DNA of 64,000 nucleotides, from the NCBI GenBank assembly GCA_914767715.1, contig OU612074.1, positions 12,696,062-12,760,061 of the forward strand, written 5' to 3'. Each line of letters begins with the position of its first letter. Positions within the stretch are counted from its first letter, which is position 1. The notes below the pieces were generated by a model that had not been told where the DNA came from, ran no database searches, and saw only the letters and a list, made by a program, of their open reading frames with translations. A program made the position numbers and the translations under genes. Shown in pieces: positions 11,913 to 22,500 of this stretch. The DNA is from Membranipora membranacea. Lineage: Eukaryota; Bryozoa; Gymnolaemata; Cheilostomatida; Membraniporidae.

Positions 11913-12092
11913 ATGCACCCAGGATACGGCTTCACATACTTACTCCTTGTGGTCATGTTAGGAGTAGACAGTGCAGCTCTCTATCCTCAGCAAGGAGAGG
12001 AGCTCGCAGCCACAGCGTGTTTAACTGACTCATATATATCAGCTCAATGTACAAGAGAAGATCAGACCATCAATATTCTACATGTACACTAG
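11913..12092 (+). CDS. Possible first exon: signal peptide plus short mature segment
   Basis: From the Met at 11913 the frame reads a hydrophobic leader (FTYLLLVVMLGVDSA) and then ALYPQQGEELAATACLT with two cysteines before a TAG. The leader looks like a genuine signal peptide with an Ala at the predicted cleavage site. A strong donor (ctag followed by gtatac) overlaps the stop codon. The exon is either cut slightly earlier at catgtac or encodes a truncated product. The downstream ShKT exon begins in phase 0, compatible with the earlier cut. It may be exon 1 of the decayed mosaic receptor. The mature segment is not assigned to a family. Confidence 0.4.
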   Translation: MHPGYGFTYLLLVVMLGVDSAALYPQQGEELAATACLTDSYISAQCTREDQTINILHVH

Positions 12093-12862
12093 GTATACCT
12101 TGAGGTGTGTCATCAGCCTGCTGTCGAATTCAATGAAAATAAACAATCCAGGTATGCTGTTCAAAGTGAGTTAGTTTCCTTACTGAGCGTTACTGTTTTA
12201 TTATCGGCATAAATAAAAGCTGTGATTTTAGTTTGAGGTTATCATCAATGCATCATTCTATAATAATCTTTATCTCAATAATATGAAGAGAAACTAAGAT
12301 GAGGCTAAGACCTTTATTATACTTTTCAGTAAGCTGCTTATCATATATGCAACGGAGAATAAAATGGTTTTGAATTTTAGAAACACTATCGGCTAGTGTT
12401 ATTACTATAATACTTATAAAATACATAGCATGGCTATCTGTGGAGGAATTACATCAGTATATAACTTTGGTCAGTAACTATATCTAACATGAATTCTTGC
12501 AGCTTTAACGTTTTGCATTGGCTGATGTCCAAGTAACAACCTTTAATAACTCAGGCAAGCTATGTAACAAAATATGTTTACAAGGGGTCGGATGTATCAA
12601 AGACCGATCAAGATGAGAAATTTTTTCCAGCAATCGTGCATAGATTGCCATGTTTGTTCAGGGCCAGATATGTTTCCTAATCCATGAATATATATCAGTG
12701 GGTGGTAATTTATGTTGGACCTAGCAATACTCATTTTAATTTGAAGGTTTTCCTATAGAGAGGTTTTTTTTTATTACAGCGACACTCAAAGATACAAATT
12801 AACTCAGTTAGTGGAGTTTTAGAGTGACAGACTAATTTTAATATTTATTTGTTTGTTACACA

Positions 12863-13148
12863 GTGTATCAGCCACTTGTACAGCGGTGACCTTATGTAAT
12901 GACCGAGTTACCTGTCAGATACCCATCATACAGATTGAGGCTCACAATAATGATGTAAATAATAAAAGTAATATCTACACTAACATGAGCGGAATTTATA
13001 AATCTACAAACATGCTTCCATTAACTTCTAAGAAACCTCTGCAGCGCTCGGTTCTTCTGCTTCTACTTTTGGTATGGGTTTCAGGATTGGGGATATATCT
13101 GGCATATTTTGGAACAAATCAAATTCAACACCTAAACATGGATGGATC
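12863..13148 (+). CDS. Candidate exon with Cys cluster and a hydrophobic segment, unidentified
   Basis: Acceptor ttacacag precedes an open frame with ATCTAVTLCNDRVTC, then a polar stretch with two tyrosines (NIYTNM, GIYKST), then a hydrophobic run RSVLLLLLLVWVSGLGIYLA. A donor-like site (tcag then gttacg) ends it; without splicing the frame stops at 13173. Read from the Met at 12985 it resembles a type II signal anchor: basic residues before the segment, short tail after it. No family recognised, and it may be a chance ORF. Confidence 0.3.
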
Positions 13149-13346
13149 AGGTTACGATAATGGAATCTTTTAAATTGAGTGAATCCCTGAGTTACATTGG
13201 GGCCCGTCTTGCATCACACATAATTTAATTTGAACTTTATCATGAGATGCAACACCTTTCTCCCTCATATCCAATGATTGTTTTACAGGATATGATACAC
13301 TGGAGGGATATGTTAAATCCTACCCAAAAAATATAAATGCTTAGTG

Positions 13347-13532
13347 TTAAGGTAGAAACACACTGGCGATTGTTACAAAGCGAAGCGTCAAGGTGAAACA
13401 TTTGCATTAGATGAAAAACCATTGTGTTGCTGGCGAATACGCTCAGTATCTAAATATTTTAATATTTTGACGAATTCGCTAAGGTTTCGCTATGCCGCAT
13501 TGTAATAATCGCTAGTGTGTTTCTACCTTTAG
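13347..13532. mobile_element. Small MITE-like element with about 31-bp terminal inverted repeats
   Basis: The left end ttaaggtagaaacacactgg is the inverse of the right end (cgctagtgtgtttctacctt), and the next 11 bp pair with one or two mismatches. The 186-bp body has no coding potential. The flanks (ttaa on the left, ttta on the right) hint at a TA or TTAA target preference. Confidence 0.65.
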
Positions 13533-13998
13533 TATTGAAATATATAGGGTCCTACCTTTCCAGCTCATTGCAACATTACATTATCACTTCAGAACAGTTT
13601 GTGTTTACCTTTTTATGTAAACTATATAGAAGTCTCTACTTTTAGATACTAACAACGCCACAACACTGAATCTAGTTTTCTGGTTTTGCCCCATTACCAG
13701 TATATCATTACACTAATTTTGAGTTGATTTTTTATTGTGCAGGTGGTGAGACGATCCCAGCTTTAACACAAAATTGATCAGCACACTGATCACTTAGGTA
13801 CATGTTCTCATGTGTATCTCCGAACAAAAGAGTATAAATTACTTCAAGTGTCATATCTTGAAATTAGAAATGCCCCAGTTTGAATTGCGTTGATTGAACC
13901 ACAGATCTTGTGAATCCATTCAACGAGGAAAATCCATTCCTAAAACCACATTTGACAAGGTTGATTGAAGGTTGATTTAAGGTTGAATAAAATCTGAT

Positions 13999-14222
13999 GT
14001 CATATCACTCGCCCATCCCGAGGCATGGGCGGCGAAATATTATTGCCTTAATGGCGAGGCCGCAATATCTGCGCCAATTTGCTCTCAGTTTGCAGGCAGG
14101 TCGGAGCACACCTGGGGGCCAACCAATCCCCAGTAGAAGATGGACTGCAGTGGGATTCGAACCCACGACCTTCAACACTTGCGTGTTGGAGTCCGGCGCT
14201 CTAACCAACTGAGCCACCTCCT
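13999..14222 (-). mobile_element. tRNA-derived SINE, family A, reverse copy
   Basis: On the minus strand: ggaggtggctcagttgg, ttagagcgccgg, then ggttcgaatccc, followed by the family A body (tactggggattgg, then ctgcaaactgagagcaaat). It is close to the 8827-9040 copy and better preserved, with an almost complete tRNA-like cloverleaf to the T arm. It lies just upstream of the ShKT exon. Confidence 0.85.
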
Positions 14223-14324
14223 ACTCCCTACTCCTACTCCCTATGTTTGAGCAGGGTCAGCTAAGTTCCCGACTCAACAAATATAAATATATCATGTCTA
14301 TCGGTGATTACACTGTGTTGACAG

Positions 14325-15050
14325 GTGTGGAGCCAAAGCACAAGAAAACCCTGTATTGAGTATGTTCCAGACTCGTCACAGTGTTCTGAGTATCCTGATA
14401 GGCTTGTGGTCTGTCAGAGATATTGCGGAGCTTGTGAAGATCTCCAGGCAATTACCGCTGTCAGTCAGGAGTGTAAAGATGGCTCTCTACTGTGCCGAAT
14501 CAGAGCTGCAGCTGATACAGAACACTGCAACTCAGGATTTGGCAGAGACAGATGTAAAAAAACATGTAGTGTGTGTGGAGGAAGCACAACGTCATCAAAA
14601 GCCTCAACTACTAGTCAAACAACTACCATTTCTGGTCAGGCATGCAAATATTCCTCTCCATTGTGTGTTGTCAGGGTCACTTCTGATCTAGACACCTGTG
14701 ACTCTGAATATTACCTAAGACTTGTGGGGTTTGTGGAAAAAGCACAGCGCCATTGACAACCTCAACTGCTCCAACAACCCGACAACTCAAACCACCTCGA
14801 CAACTTCAACAACAATATCTCTTTCCGAAAATGATATGATAACAGCGCCTTCAGCAAATGCAAGTATATCTGCCATCAGATTGAAGGACAAACTGTGTTC
14901 TACATCCGATTTTGTCAAGCTTTGTAAACTCAACCTGTTTGTTAATGTAAATCTTACCAGATGTGATACTGCCATAAACAAGAAGCTGTGTATCGAGACC
15001 TGTGGTGTGTGCGATCAAATTACTGGCATAGCTCAAATATTATCAAAAGA
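14325..15050 (+). pseudogene. Four ShKT (toxin-like Cys-rich) domains in one exon, with two frameshifts
   Basis: After a gacag acceptor the frame gives successive six-Cys modules. Domain 1 ends CQRYCGAC, domain 2 ends CKKTCSVC, domain 3 ends TCGVC and domain 4 ends CIETCGVC; Thr-rich linkers separate them. This is the ShKT fold, an extracellular disulfide module named after a sea anemone peptide and common in metazoan secreted and membrane proteins. Here it is a domain array, not evidence of a toxin. The reading frame changes twice: near 14716-14722 inside domain 3, and near 14775-14785 in the following linker. The exon end is obscured by the palindromic element beginning at 15051, which supplies the final residues before TAA at 15061. 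Confidence 0.7.
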
Positions 15051-15530
15051 GCAAGCTATTTAAAACGGTGCATAGACTTAAAGCTATAATTTTTTTTGCA
15101 GTTTCAGTCCTGATTAAATGCTAATATCTCAAACAATTTTGTTGGAATTTTGAGTTTGAAAATTACAATAGGTTCAGTAGCTTGTGGAGATCATTTTGAT
15201 GGTCTCTTCTGCCTTGTAGCTCAAGTATAACCAGGGAGATCAGGACTTTCTTCTTTGCTACCCCTTTCCATCAGCCAATAATTGTGTCATTATTAGTAGT
15301 TTACCGGTTTTCAATTGTTTGCTTGTTCGATTATACCAACGAGGAAAGTCCTAAACTCCCTGGTTATACTTGAGCTAGAAAGCTAAACAGACCTTCAAAA
15401 TAATCCTAACAAGCTACTGAGTCCATTGCAATTTTCAAACTCACAATTTCATCAAAATTGGTTGAGATATAAGCATTTAATCAGGACAATATTATAGCTT
15501 TGAGTCTATGCACCGTTTTCAATAGCTTGC
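15051..15530. mobile_element. Palindromic foldback/MITE-like element
   Basis: The left arm (from gcaagctatttaaaacggtg, about 200 bp) is repeated in reverse in the right arm (ending ccgttttcaatagcttgc) with scattered mismatches, separated by a loop of roughly 75-90 bp. It has no coding capacity. Its left end lies directly on the end of the ShKT exon and probably destroyed the original splice donor. Confidence 0.75.
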
Positions 15531-15644
15531 TTGTTTGATTAAGTGCCTCACTGCCTCAATGCTAATGCTCCACATAGTGTCCTGTCTAGGTTTATTATTA
15601 AGTCTATGATTATAACTGATTTGTAGGACTCTGATGCCTCAATA

Positions 15645-15800
15645 TATAGTAGTTGGCTAAGTTAGGTATAGCATCTGGTCTATAAGGCGCAAGTGTTGAA
15701 GGTCCTGTGTTCAGATCTTACTACAGTCTGCTGGCTATATTGGGTTTTGTTGGGTCCGTGGCATGCCCAAACCTGCCGACACCGAGAACCATCATCCAAT
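15645..15800 (+). mobile_element. Degenerate tRNA-derived SINE (family A-like)
   Basis: The stretch aggcgcaagtgttgaaggtc, then a decayed B box (tgttcagatctta) and a tail (ctgctggctatattggg) follows the order of SINE family A, with many substitutions. An old copy. Confidence 0.5.
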
Positions 15801-15961
15801 ATCAATTTGTCACAATCATTAGGTATGCTGCGAGATTGAGTGTTTATACTGTTACATGAGTAGGGAATACCAAAAAATACTAAAAAGAAATATAAAAAAA
15901 TGAGTAAAGTACAGTCTGACTTCTAGTGGATTAAAAAATATCTTGTAATATTAAAATCAAA

Positions 15962-16085
15962 TGTCTAAGGAAGGATTCTTTACCCCAGGCAGTTCTGTAT
16001 TAAAGGTTGCGATATCTGCCTGAGCGGAGTTTCGCAAGAAAATTGATTAAAAAATGTTCGTCATCGTGTATTAGCTACAGGGCCG
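15962..16085 (-). mobile_element. LINE reverse transcriptase C-terminal relic
   Basis: Read on the minus strand, with a frame break, it resembles the DDDHFMNNFLAKCPSGKYRT region of the LINE copy at 58357-58992 (equivalents include HFLINFLAK and SGRYRN). About 120 bp remain. Confidence 0.6.
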
Positions 16086-16385
16086 GGTTCTTGTGTCCGT
16101 TAAGCCTAATGCAGTAATGCAAAAACCATCTATCGGTGTCAATCACCTGTTTTTTGAAGAACAAGGTCTTGTACCACAACCCTCAACTCAAAGCCAGGAC
16201 CGTCACTCAAATGAATCAAAAGTTAAGGACAGGTGACATGCAATTAAAGCCGAATTTTCTAATTTTTTTCAAATAAAACGGCCAAGTATGATTCTTGAGT
16301 TCTCCATCTCCCATAACCTCTTAAAAACAGCTAAGTCAACAAACTTTAGTTTCGTGAAAATAATTTTGATTTTTAAATTTTTTAG

Positions 16386-16553
16386 TGTTCATTTACATGG
16401 CTGGACAGACTGCGGATATAGTGACTCTCAATGTCTCATAGTAGAGAGGACTGCTCTGAACAATACTCCCATCATCGTGGGTACTGTGGTGGCATAAGTG
16501 ATTGTTCTGATCACAGTTTTAGTTGTCGTATTAATTTACAAACGACGCAACAT
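16386..16553 (+). pseudogene. Paralogous transmembrane exon with a nonsense codon
   Basis: The exon (acceptor tttag, donor gtaag) matches the main gene's transmembrane exon at 41363-41530. It reads HGWTDCGYSDSQCLIVE, then TALNNTPIIVGTVVA, then TAA at 16495-16497, then VIVLITVLVVVLIYKRR. At the same place the intact copy has TTA (Leu), so one T-to-A change stops translation inside the membrane helix. Frame, phase and both splice sites are otherwise preserved. Product, if any, would be truncated within the membrane span. Confidence 0.8.
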
Positions 16554-17018
16554 GTAAGAAATAATTTTACTTACATACTTCATTTTCTTATCGCACCAGT
16601 TTTAAAAAGCAAAATTGAATGTAGGGTGAGGTTAAATTACCTCAACAACATTCCTCCTGGCATTTCTTTTTGTGTCATTATACTTGGAAATTTGGGACAA
16701 ATCAATTTTATATGAACTCAAAATGGAATGTTATCATAAATAAACTGTAAATGTATTCAGTCCAATCAGAGAGAACTAATAATACATTCACAGCAATAGC
16801 AGGGTCGATGCTGGAAAAGGAGGGGGAGGCGTCGGGCGGTGGGCAAAAGTCTAGGGTGCTCAGACTACTGGAAAAGAAGAGTAGCATTGCAATTGTGTCC
16901 TTTTCAGATTCCTTTCTATTGAATAGTCCGAAATATAAAAAATCTAACTAAGTAATTTATGTAAGGAAGGTGAATTTATGGCAATTTGAGTTTTTGATGA
17001 TGTTTTTTATCCATACAG

Positions 17019-17140
17019 GCAGGCAGGCAGGCAAGGAGGCTAATATTGAAAAGGCTGTAGATTCAGGCACTGATACTTCTGACATCTGAGTCCTGCAGGC
17101 ATTGAGATGTATAGTCATATTTATGACTCTGCAGAATCAG
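17019..17140 (+). pseudogene. Decayed ITAM-type tail exon of the paralogue
   Basis: Bounded by catacag and a gtgag donor, with a (ggca)n stretch at the start. One frame reads EANIEKAVDSGTDTSDI then TGA, resembling KSDSGSDADN of the intact tail exon. Another frame reads GIEMYSHIYDSAESG, resembling SEMGSHMYDSIQTG. The switch of frame at about 17086-17097 means at least one indel. Confidence 0.55.
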
Positions 17141-17351
17141 GTGAGTACACTGAGTAAGCTGATACCATAAAAGTGTGCTGTGACCCGTCGAAGAGTCTTC
17201 TCAATTCCTAGGCTATTTATATCCCATCATGACATGACACAATTTCACTTTCAAAATAATGATTGATCATCATGGAAATACTACTATAGTCTCCATATTT
17301 TTTGTTGTATTGTGTGGTACATTGAATTTGAATCTTAAGCTTCTGTTATAG

Positions 17352-17431
17352 GAGCCCAAGGTAATGAGTATGAGATCATGGCTGCAGTGTATAATGAAGA
17401 GGATCCAAACAGAATCTACTGTAATATATGA
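17352..17431 (+). CDS. Terminal tail exon of the paralogue with three tyrosine motifs
   Basis: After a ttatag acceptor, entered in phase 1 from the donor at 17140, it reads AQGNEYEIMAAVYNEEDPN then RIYCNI and TGA. Tyrosine motifs are YEIM, YNEE and YCNI. It corresponds to the GPEYETV terminal exons of the other copies but is longer. The exon itself is intact although its gene is broken upstream. Confidence 0.55.
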
Positions 17432-18494
17432 TAGTGATATCTAACGCTGCTTTGTAGTACCGTTAACTAGTCAGGACCCATTTAGAGCTTCATTTACTGC
17501 AAAAGTATATCCCAGAATTCATATGACCTCTCAAATGAACAGATTATAATGTTTCTCAGGATTGAATCTTCATCTGATAAATCCAAGTTGATTAATTGGC
17601 ATGGTCAAGCGTTTGGTTACTGTAAGAAAAAAAAGTTCAATAAATTGAGCATTATCCTGACGCTATCTCAGGGTCTTTGCCTGACCCCTTTTTAAAGAGC
17701 TCAAGTTTTAAAAAAGCTGAAAAAATGCAAATGAACTACCATTATGTTAGTAATAAGTGACATTATACTTCTTTTTTTTTAACTTTTCATGAGAATGTTT
17801 TACAAAATCAACCAAAAAACCAAAAACTTTCAATCAATATGATGAAAAAGATAATCAGAAAAATTGAGTTTGAATGATTTATAATTGATTATTGAACTTA
17901 AATTATATGGAATATTGTTAAAAGTAGATGCTATGATATTATCTAAAAAGTTATTTGAAGTCGGGTGTAGTTTGAACATGTCTCCCAGATTGAAATTGCC
18001 CGAAAAATTAAAATGTTCTAACAAAAGTGGTGGACATTTCTTGTTCATCAATTGATGTCCAGTAATGCTTGTAAAATATATGTTGAGCACTTGCAAAGGT
18101 AAAAGGTTACCTTGGCCTTAATATTACATCATATTATGTATGTAGGGTTTATCTTACACTGATTGTAACATCTAAGTTCTCAATTTTTGTGTGATGTTTT
18201 CTATACATTTGATGGTTGATGAGTTTTAATTTCATGATCATTCAAGCTGTAGGTTCTATCTGGCAATCACTGTGTTTCCATGTTAATTTCGAGGTTGATC
18301 TTGTGAAGTAGGCAACGACCCTACTTGGGATATGCATTACAAGGTTAATTGAAGAGAGAATACTGGTACGCACCTGTACTCTCTGAAGATCTGATACTTA
18401 AGAGCAGCTCACGTCTCCTGCGGTTTACGTCACAGCCGTATCCGGTCTCTCTAGGATAGGAGGTAGAATCCTGAATATCACAGACCAGAGGATA
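17432..18494. other. Gap without recognisable genes
   Basis: AT-rich noncoding DNA between the paralogue's last exon and the next SINE. The ORFs seen have no domain, signal or transmembrane features. Confidence 0.55.
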
Positions 18495-18720
18495 ATTTCG
18501 ATGGTCTTCGAGCTATGGAAATGGCTCAGACATCGGCCTGAGCTCCAAGGTTCAGCTCACACATATCGGCTCGCATCAAAGACTCTGATGCAGGAGGCCA
18601 GGGTTCAAATCCTGGCGGCGGCATGTTTCTTCGATGTTCTTCTTCTCAGCTCTATCACGGGAATGGCTGCATATTCCAGCCATGAGGTGACAACTCAGCT
18701 CGATTGAGGCCGATCTCAAA
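18495..18720 (+). mobile_element. tRNA-derived SINE, family C
   Basis: A B box (gggttcaaatcc) closes a T arm (ggccagggttcaaatcctgg), with a degenerate A-box region upstream (aaatggctcagacatcgg). The body follows to about 18720. It is distinct from families A and B. Confidence 0.6.
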
Positions 18721-19114
18721 ACTCACATGGAAACATGGTGATTACGTTTGATGCAATTGGTTGATGATATTTCTATCTCGAAGCTTCACAACTTATAGGA
18801 TCAATGATATTGATCTAATTTTGGTACATACCTTCTCTAAGTTACGCATAAATAGGCCTATATAGAGTGTTCAAGTGGCTTACCTGTACCTGTCACCTTG
18901 TCACAGACAAAAATAAGAAAGGAAGGCTAATGACCTTTTCCTGGAGATGGTATCAGGGTATTTATCAATAAATAGTCTTTCTTTGCAATGAACTAAAGCT
19001 AGTTAGTTGATAAGTTCATTAGTTTGTCCGGGTCGGAAAGCCACATTATACAAGAGAGGCTAACTCGTAAATACACAAACGATCTACAGATAAAAATTCA
19101 ATTTATTAACTAAT
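18721..19114. other. Gap upstream of the promoter duplication
   Basis: No exon or repeat is recognised. The duplicated segment begins just after this stretch. Confidence 0.5.
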
Positions 19115-19349
19115 GTCAATATCTCAATCATATCATAGTAAGTACTTAAGATTGGACATATTGACTCAGCCTATATATTACTTGTTATTTCAGGATGATA
19201 GACAAGGTACACAGTGATTTTTAATGCTCCTAAGGTTTTGATAGGATGGAGGAAGAAGCTAACAGTGATATAATCAAAGTACTATGCGTAGTAAGTACTA
19301 TACTCATCAATCACAAAGATATAGATATTCTACATTGCTTTTGTTCTTG

Positions 19350-19475
19350 TAAATCGAATAACTCTCACTGTCTTTGTTACTTGTGGTCTCTAAAACAAAG
19401 AGACTGTGATTGGTGTGTTAACTGGAGGTCTGACCCCGAGCGGTCATAGAGAAAGAGCTAGTCATACATATAAAC
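19350..19475 (+). promoter_or_regulatory. Candidate promoter/5' UTR of the main receptor gene
   Basis: This is the most conserved part of the duplication (partner about 52045-52170). It holds an inverted CCAAT box (gattggt, 19408-19414), a small dyad (ctctaaaacaaagag) and a TATA-like catataaac directly before the start codon. The transcription start is not determinable from sequence. Conservation beyond the flanking intron suggests function. Confidence 0.4.
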
Positions 19476-19502
19476 ATGGCGGGTGTACCTAAAACCCTAC
19501 TG
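19476..19502 (+). CDS. Exon 1: start codon and first part of the signal peptide
   Basis: A 27-nt coding exon reading MAGVPKTLL, ended by a consensus gtaagt donor in phase 0. The ATG context (aaacatgg) is favourable. Joined to 24205 it yields MAGVPKTLLGYTVMLILLHG and a small-residue cleavage region, a typical signal peptide. The exon is too short to stand alone; the case rests on the perfect join and on its conservation at 52171-52197. Confidence 0.7.
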
Positions 19503-22500
19503 GTAAGTCAATAACATGTTTTATACGATGCTGGCTACAAGAAAAAAGAGGTTTCAAGACATCCTACAAATGCAACAAGTTACAGCTTACTTTCCACATA
19601 GCTTGGCCAACACTCAGTTACCAGCACATTTTTACCAAGAAATCTCGACATATTACATAATCTATACAACCTCAGGCTCTGATATATAATTCAGGGATTA
19701 TATTAACAAATGATTGCCATGTTGCGAAATTTCATCTTGTGTTGAGAGGAGGGATTGTTGTGAAAGTACTGGGTGTATATCTATTCGTACTTTTCTTACA
19801 TTGAGCCTGGTTATGTCGTGATAAGTTATTTACAACAAAGTGAAATCTCCTGCAAGATAAATCAGCAGTGCTGTCCCTGTGAAGAAGTTTCTGTTATTAG
19901 GTTGGGTTGAAGATTGGAATTGAGCTATTGAAAAGTGGAAATTATGTGAAGTTCTGGCGTAACTAGTTAAAAATTTCTGTTGATTGTGAGGTTTTGTCTC
20001 CACTAGATGATCACCTTTATTTCCAGACTTCATAATATTATCTCAGCGGAGTGTTTTGCTAGAGATTCTAATCTGGGTTAGAACTAATTTGGCTTCGGCT
20101 CCTTTTTGACATGTAGCTGGCTGTTTCGTTGTTCCTTGTATCCGAATCTTTAGCATTGAGATGCTTCATTTTTAATAAGATGGTTCGTTTTAATGGGGTG
20201 TATTTTAAATAAAAACAAGTGTGCCTCCCTAATGCATCATTTGAAAGTAGGCTCGGCTAGAAAGTAAAACTGTTAAGATGGCAAACATATTTTAGATTAG
20301 TTAAATGTTTAGCTACATTGCTTCCTTGTTCATACACAACCAGTATAGAGAAAGGAAACTGTGATTTAAGCTGTCAGTCTTCATGACGCTACTCAACTCA
20401 ATGATGAAGGAAAGTTCATTGCACAACTGGTTGTTTGTAATGCAACAGTGCCATAGTTTAGGGAAAATGGTAGGGGGCGGCGAAAATACTTTAGGGTGTG
20501 AAGTAACACCAGGCTGAGTTTTGTAAGCCCCTCCTGAGTCACCAGCCCCCAAAGCAATTTAATGATATGAAGAGCAAATGGAAGTCCCAAATCCAAAATG
20601 AGCAATAATTTGTAATCAGTGTAAAAGCTACCTCTGTCTGAATTTAATCCTCTTATCTTAACTTTATAATGTATGGTGTAATTATATGGAGTGTTTGGTG
20701 TTTGTGATAGCGTTGTAAGGGAACCAATCACCATGTAGACCCAGCAGATCACACCCACAGTAAACAAGCAATGCTTTCGCTTTCTGCCAGGGTTTGGTTA
20801 GAGTGTAGGTAGGTCGCGGGCTCAACCTACCAGCAACTAATGTTAGATGAAAAAAGGTCGCATTCTGGTACCTAAATGAATAAATCACTTGACATGACAA
20901 ATTTGTTGTGTAGGTTTGTTCGAAAGCTTGTAAGTTGATTTACTTGAGGTTCCTGAAAGGCACAGGCTCCACTCCTAATTATAAAGGTTACCCCTATTAG
21001 GTGTGATAAAATTACTGCAAACTATTAAAGAGCCTACATAAAACTCTTTCGAATCCTTTTGTTTTCTTTCTAAACACTTGACTACTATTAATAATTAATC
21101 CTACTAGATTATCAAAGCCCAAGAGTTTCACCTGTTTTCCATGTTTGAAGGCAAACAGATTGGCTGTAAAACTGTTTGAGGTCATAGAAATATCTATTTT
21201 AGTCAACTCAGTGTTGGATCTCCATAACTCGAAAGAATATCCCATCAATACTAAAGAATGAAACTCACTATTGAGTTAGGTAGCGATAATGATTTCTGAT
21301 GTAGTGCCAGACATAGCCCAAAGCCCATGGATGCGATTAGTGTATTGGGTTACAACGGCAATGTGCTATACCCCTTCCCCATTGTAGGCCTATATTACCG
21401 GTCGATATCAAGCAGCTCGCTATCTTGGTTCTTTTTGCCATCCACCGTTGTTAATCAACTTCCGTTGAAACAAAATTCCCAACTGATTGAGTCAGTCCAG
21501 AATCCTGGCAATACACCTTACCTAGGATGACTCAATATCCATTCAGAGATAAAAACAATGAATGGATTTTAGCCAAATAGATGTATGATAAACATTTATA
21601 CAGTGTTAAATAACCTGGGACTAGCAGTCTGCACATATACAATGAGGGAATTTTATCTGTTTCAACAGAGGAGATAATAGAACTTATATAACATTGACTA
21701 TTTGTGTGATCTATAACATCCATAGTATGCCAGTTTGTAGCCTAGAAAGGGTGTCACCTGTCCCGAAACCTTCCCCCACCTTCTCACCTTAGGGGGATTT
21801 GTTGACCCCCCACCATTACCTGTCAACTTTTATTTTTACTCGGTAGCATCAGTAAGACAAGGATGGCAGATTTCCACAGGCTCTTAGATCTCCCTGTAGC
21901 AAAGAGAGAGAGGGGGGGGGGGGAGATTTTGTGTCTCTGTAAGCATATTTGTATTGTTCTCAAAGTCAGTTTTGCAATGAGATGAAACATTGCAATAATG
22001 TCTTCAATGATGATAGATGATGGTATTTTTTGATGGTAGTTTATAGTTGTGAGTCAATATCTGCAGTGATATTCTGTTGTGAAGTTCTCATAATTATAGT
22101 GTTACTGCTGGATGATTATATATTTGGTGCGTCGTTGAATTCATGTTTCATGTCCGAAGCGCTTCCCCCCTGCTTATGATTATATACAACCTCGACTGAA
22201 GAATCAGCATTATATGCCTTAGTGCGAAGTGGTTGGTTAAAACTGATGACGTTGGCAATTTGTATCACAAACATCAGATATATCGAAGGACTCTGTGCTA
22301 GTATCATTTTGCGGAACCATTTGGTGTAATTTTGAGTCGTCCCCCTTAAGGATGGCAACAAAATGATGAGATGAGACCTGATGACCTGAGACCTGATGAG
22401 ACACAGATGAGACCTGCATTCATATTAAAGTTTAATTTCTTTAAATTGAAGTGATTTTTCAAGCTGTGAACGACGACTGAGTTATTTTGATGTGTCATGA

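Noticed and set aside
14325-15050. Toxin gene
   Set aside because: The ShKT fold is shared by many non-toxic extracellular proteins; here it is a four-domain array with Thr-rich linkers in a receptor cluster, and it is frameshifted.
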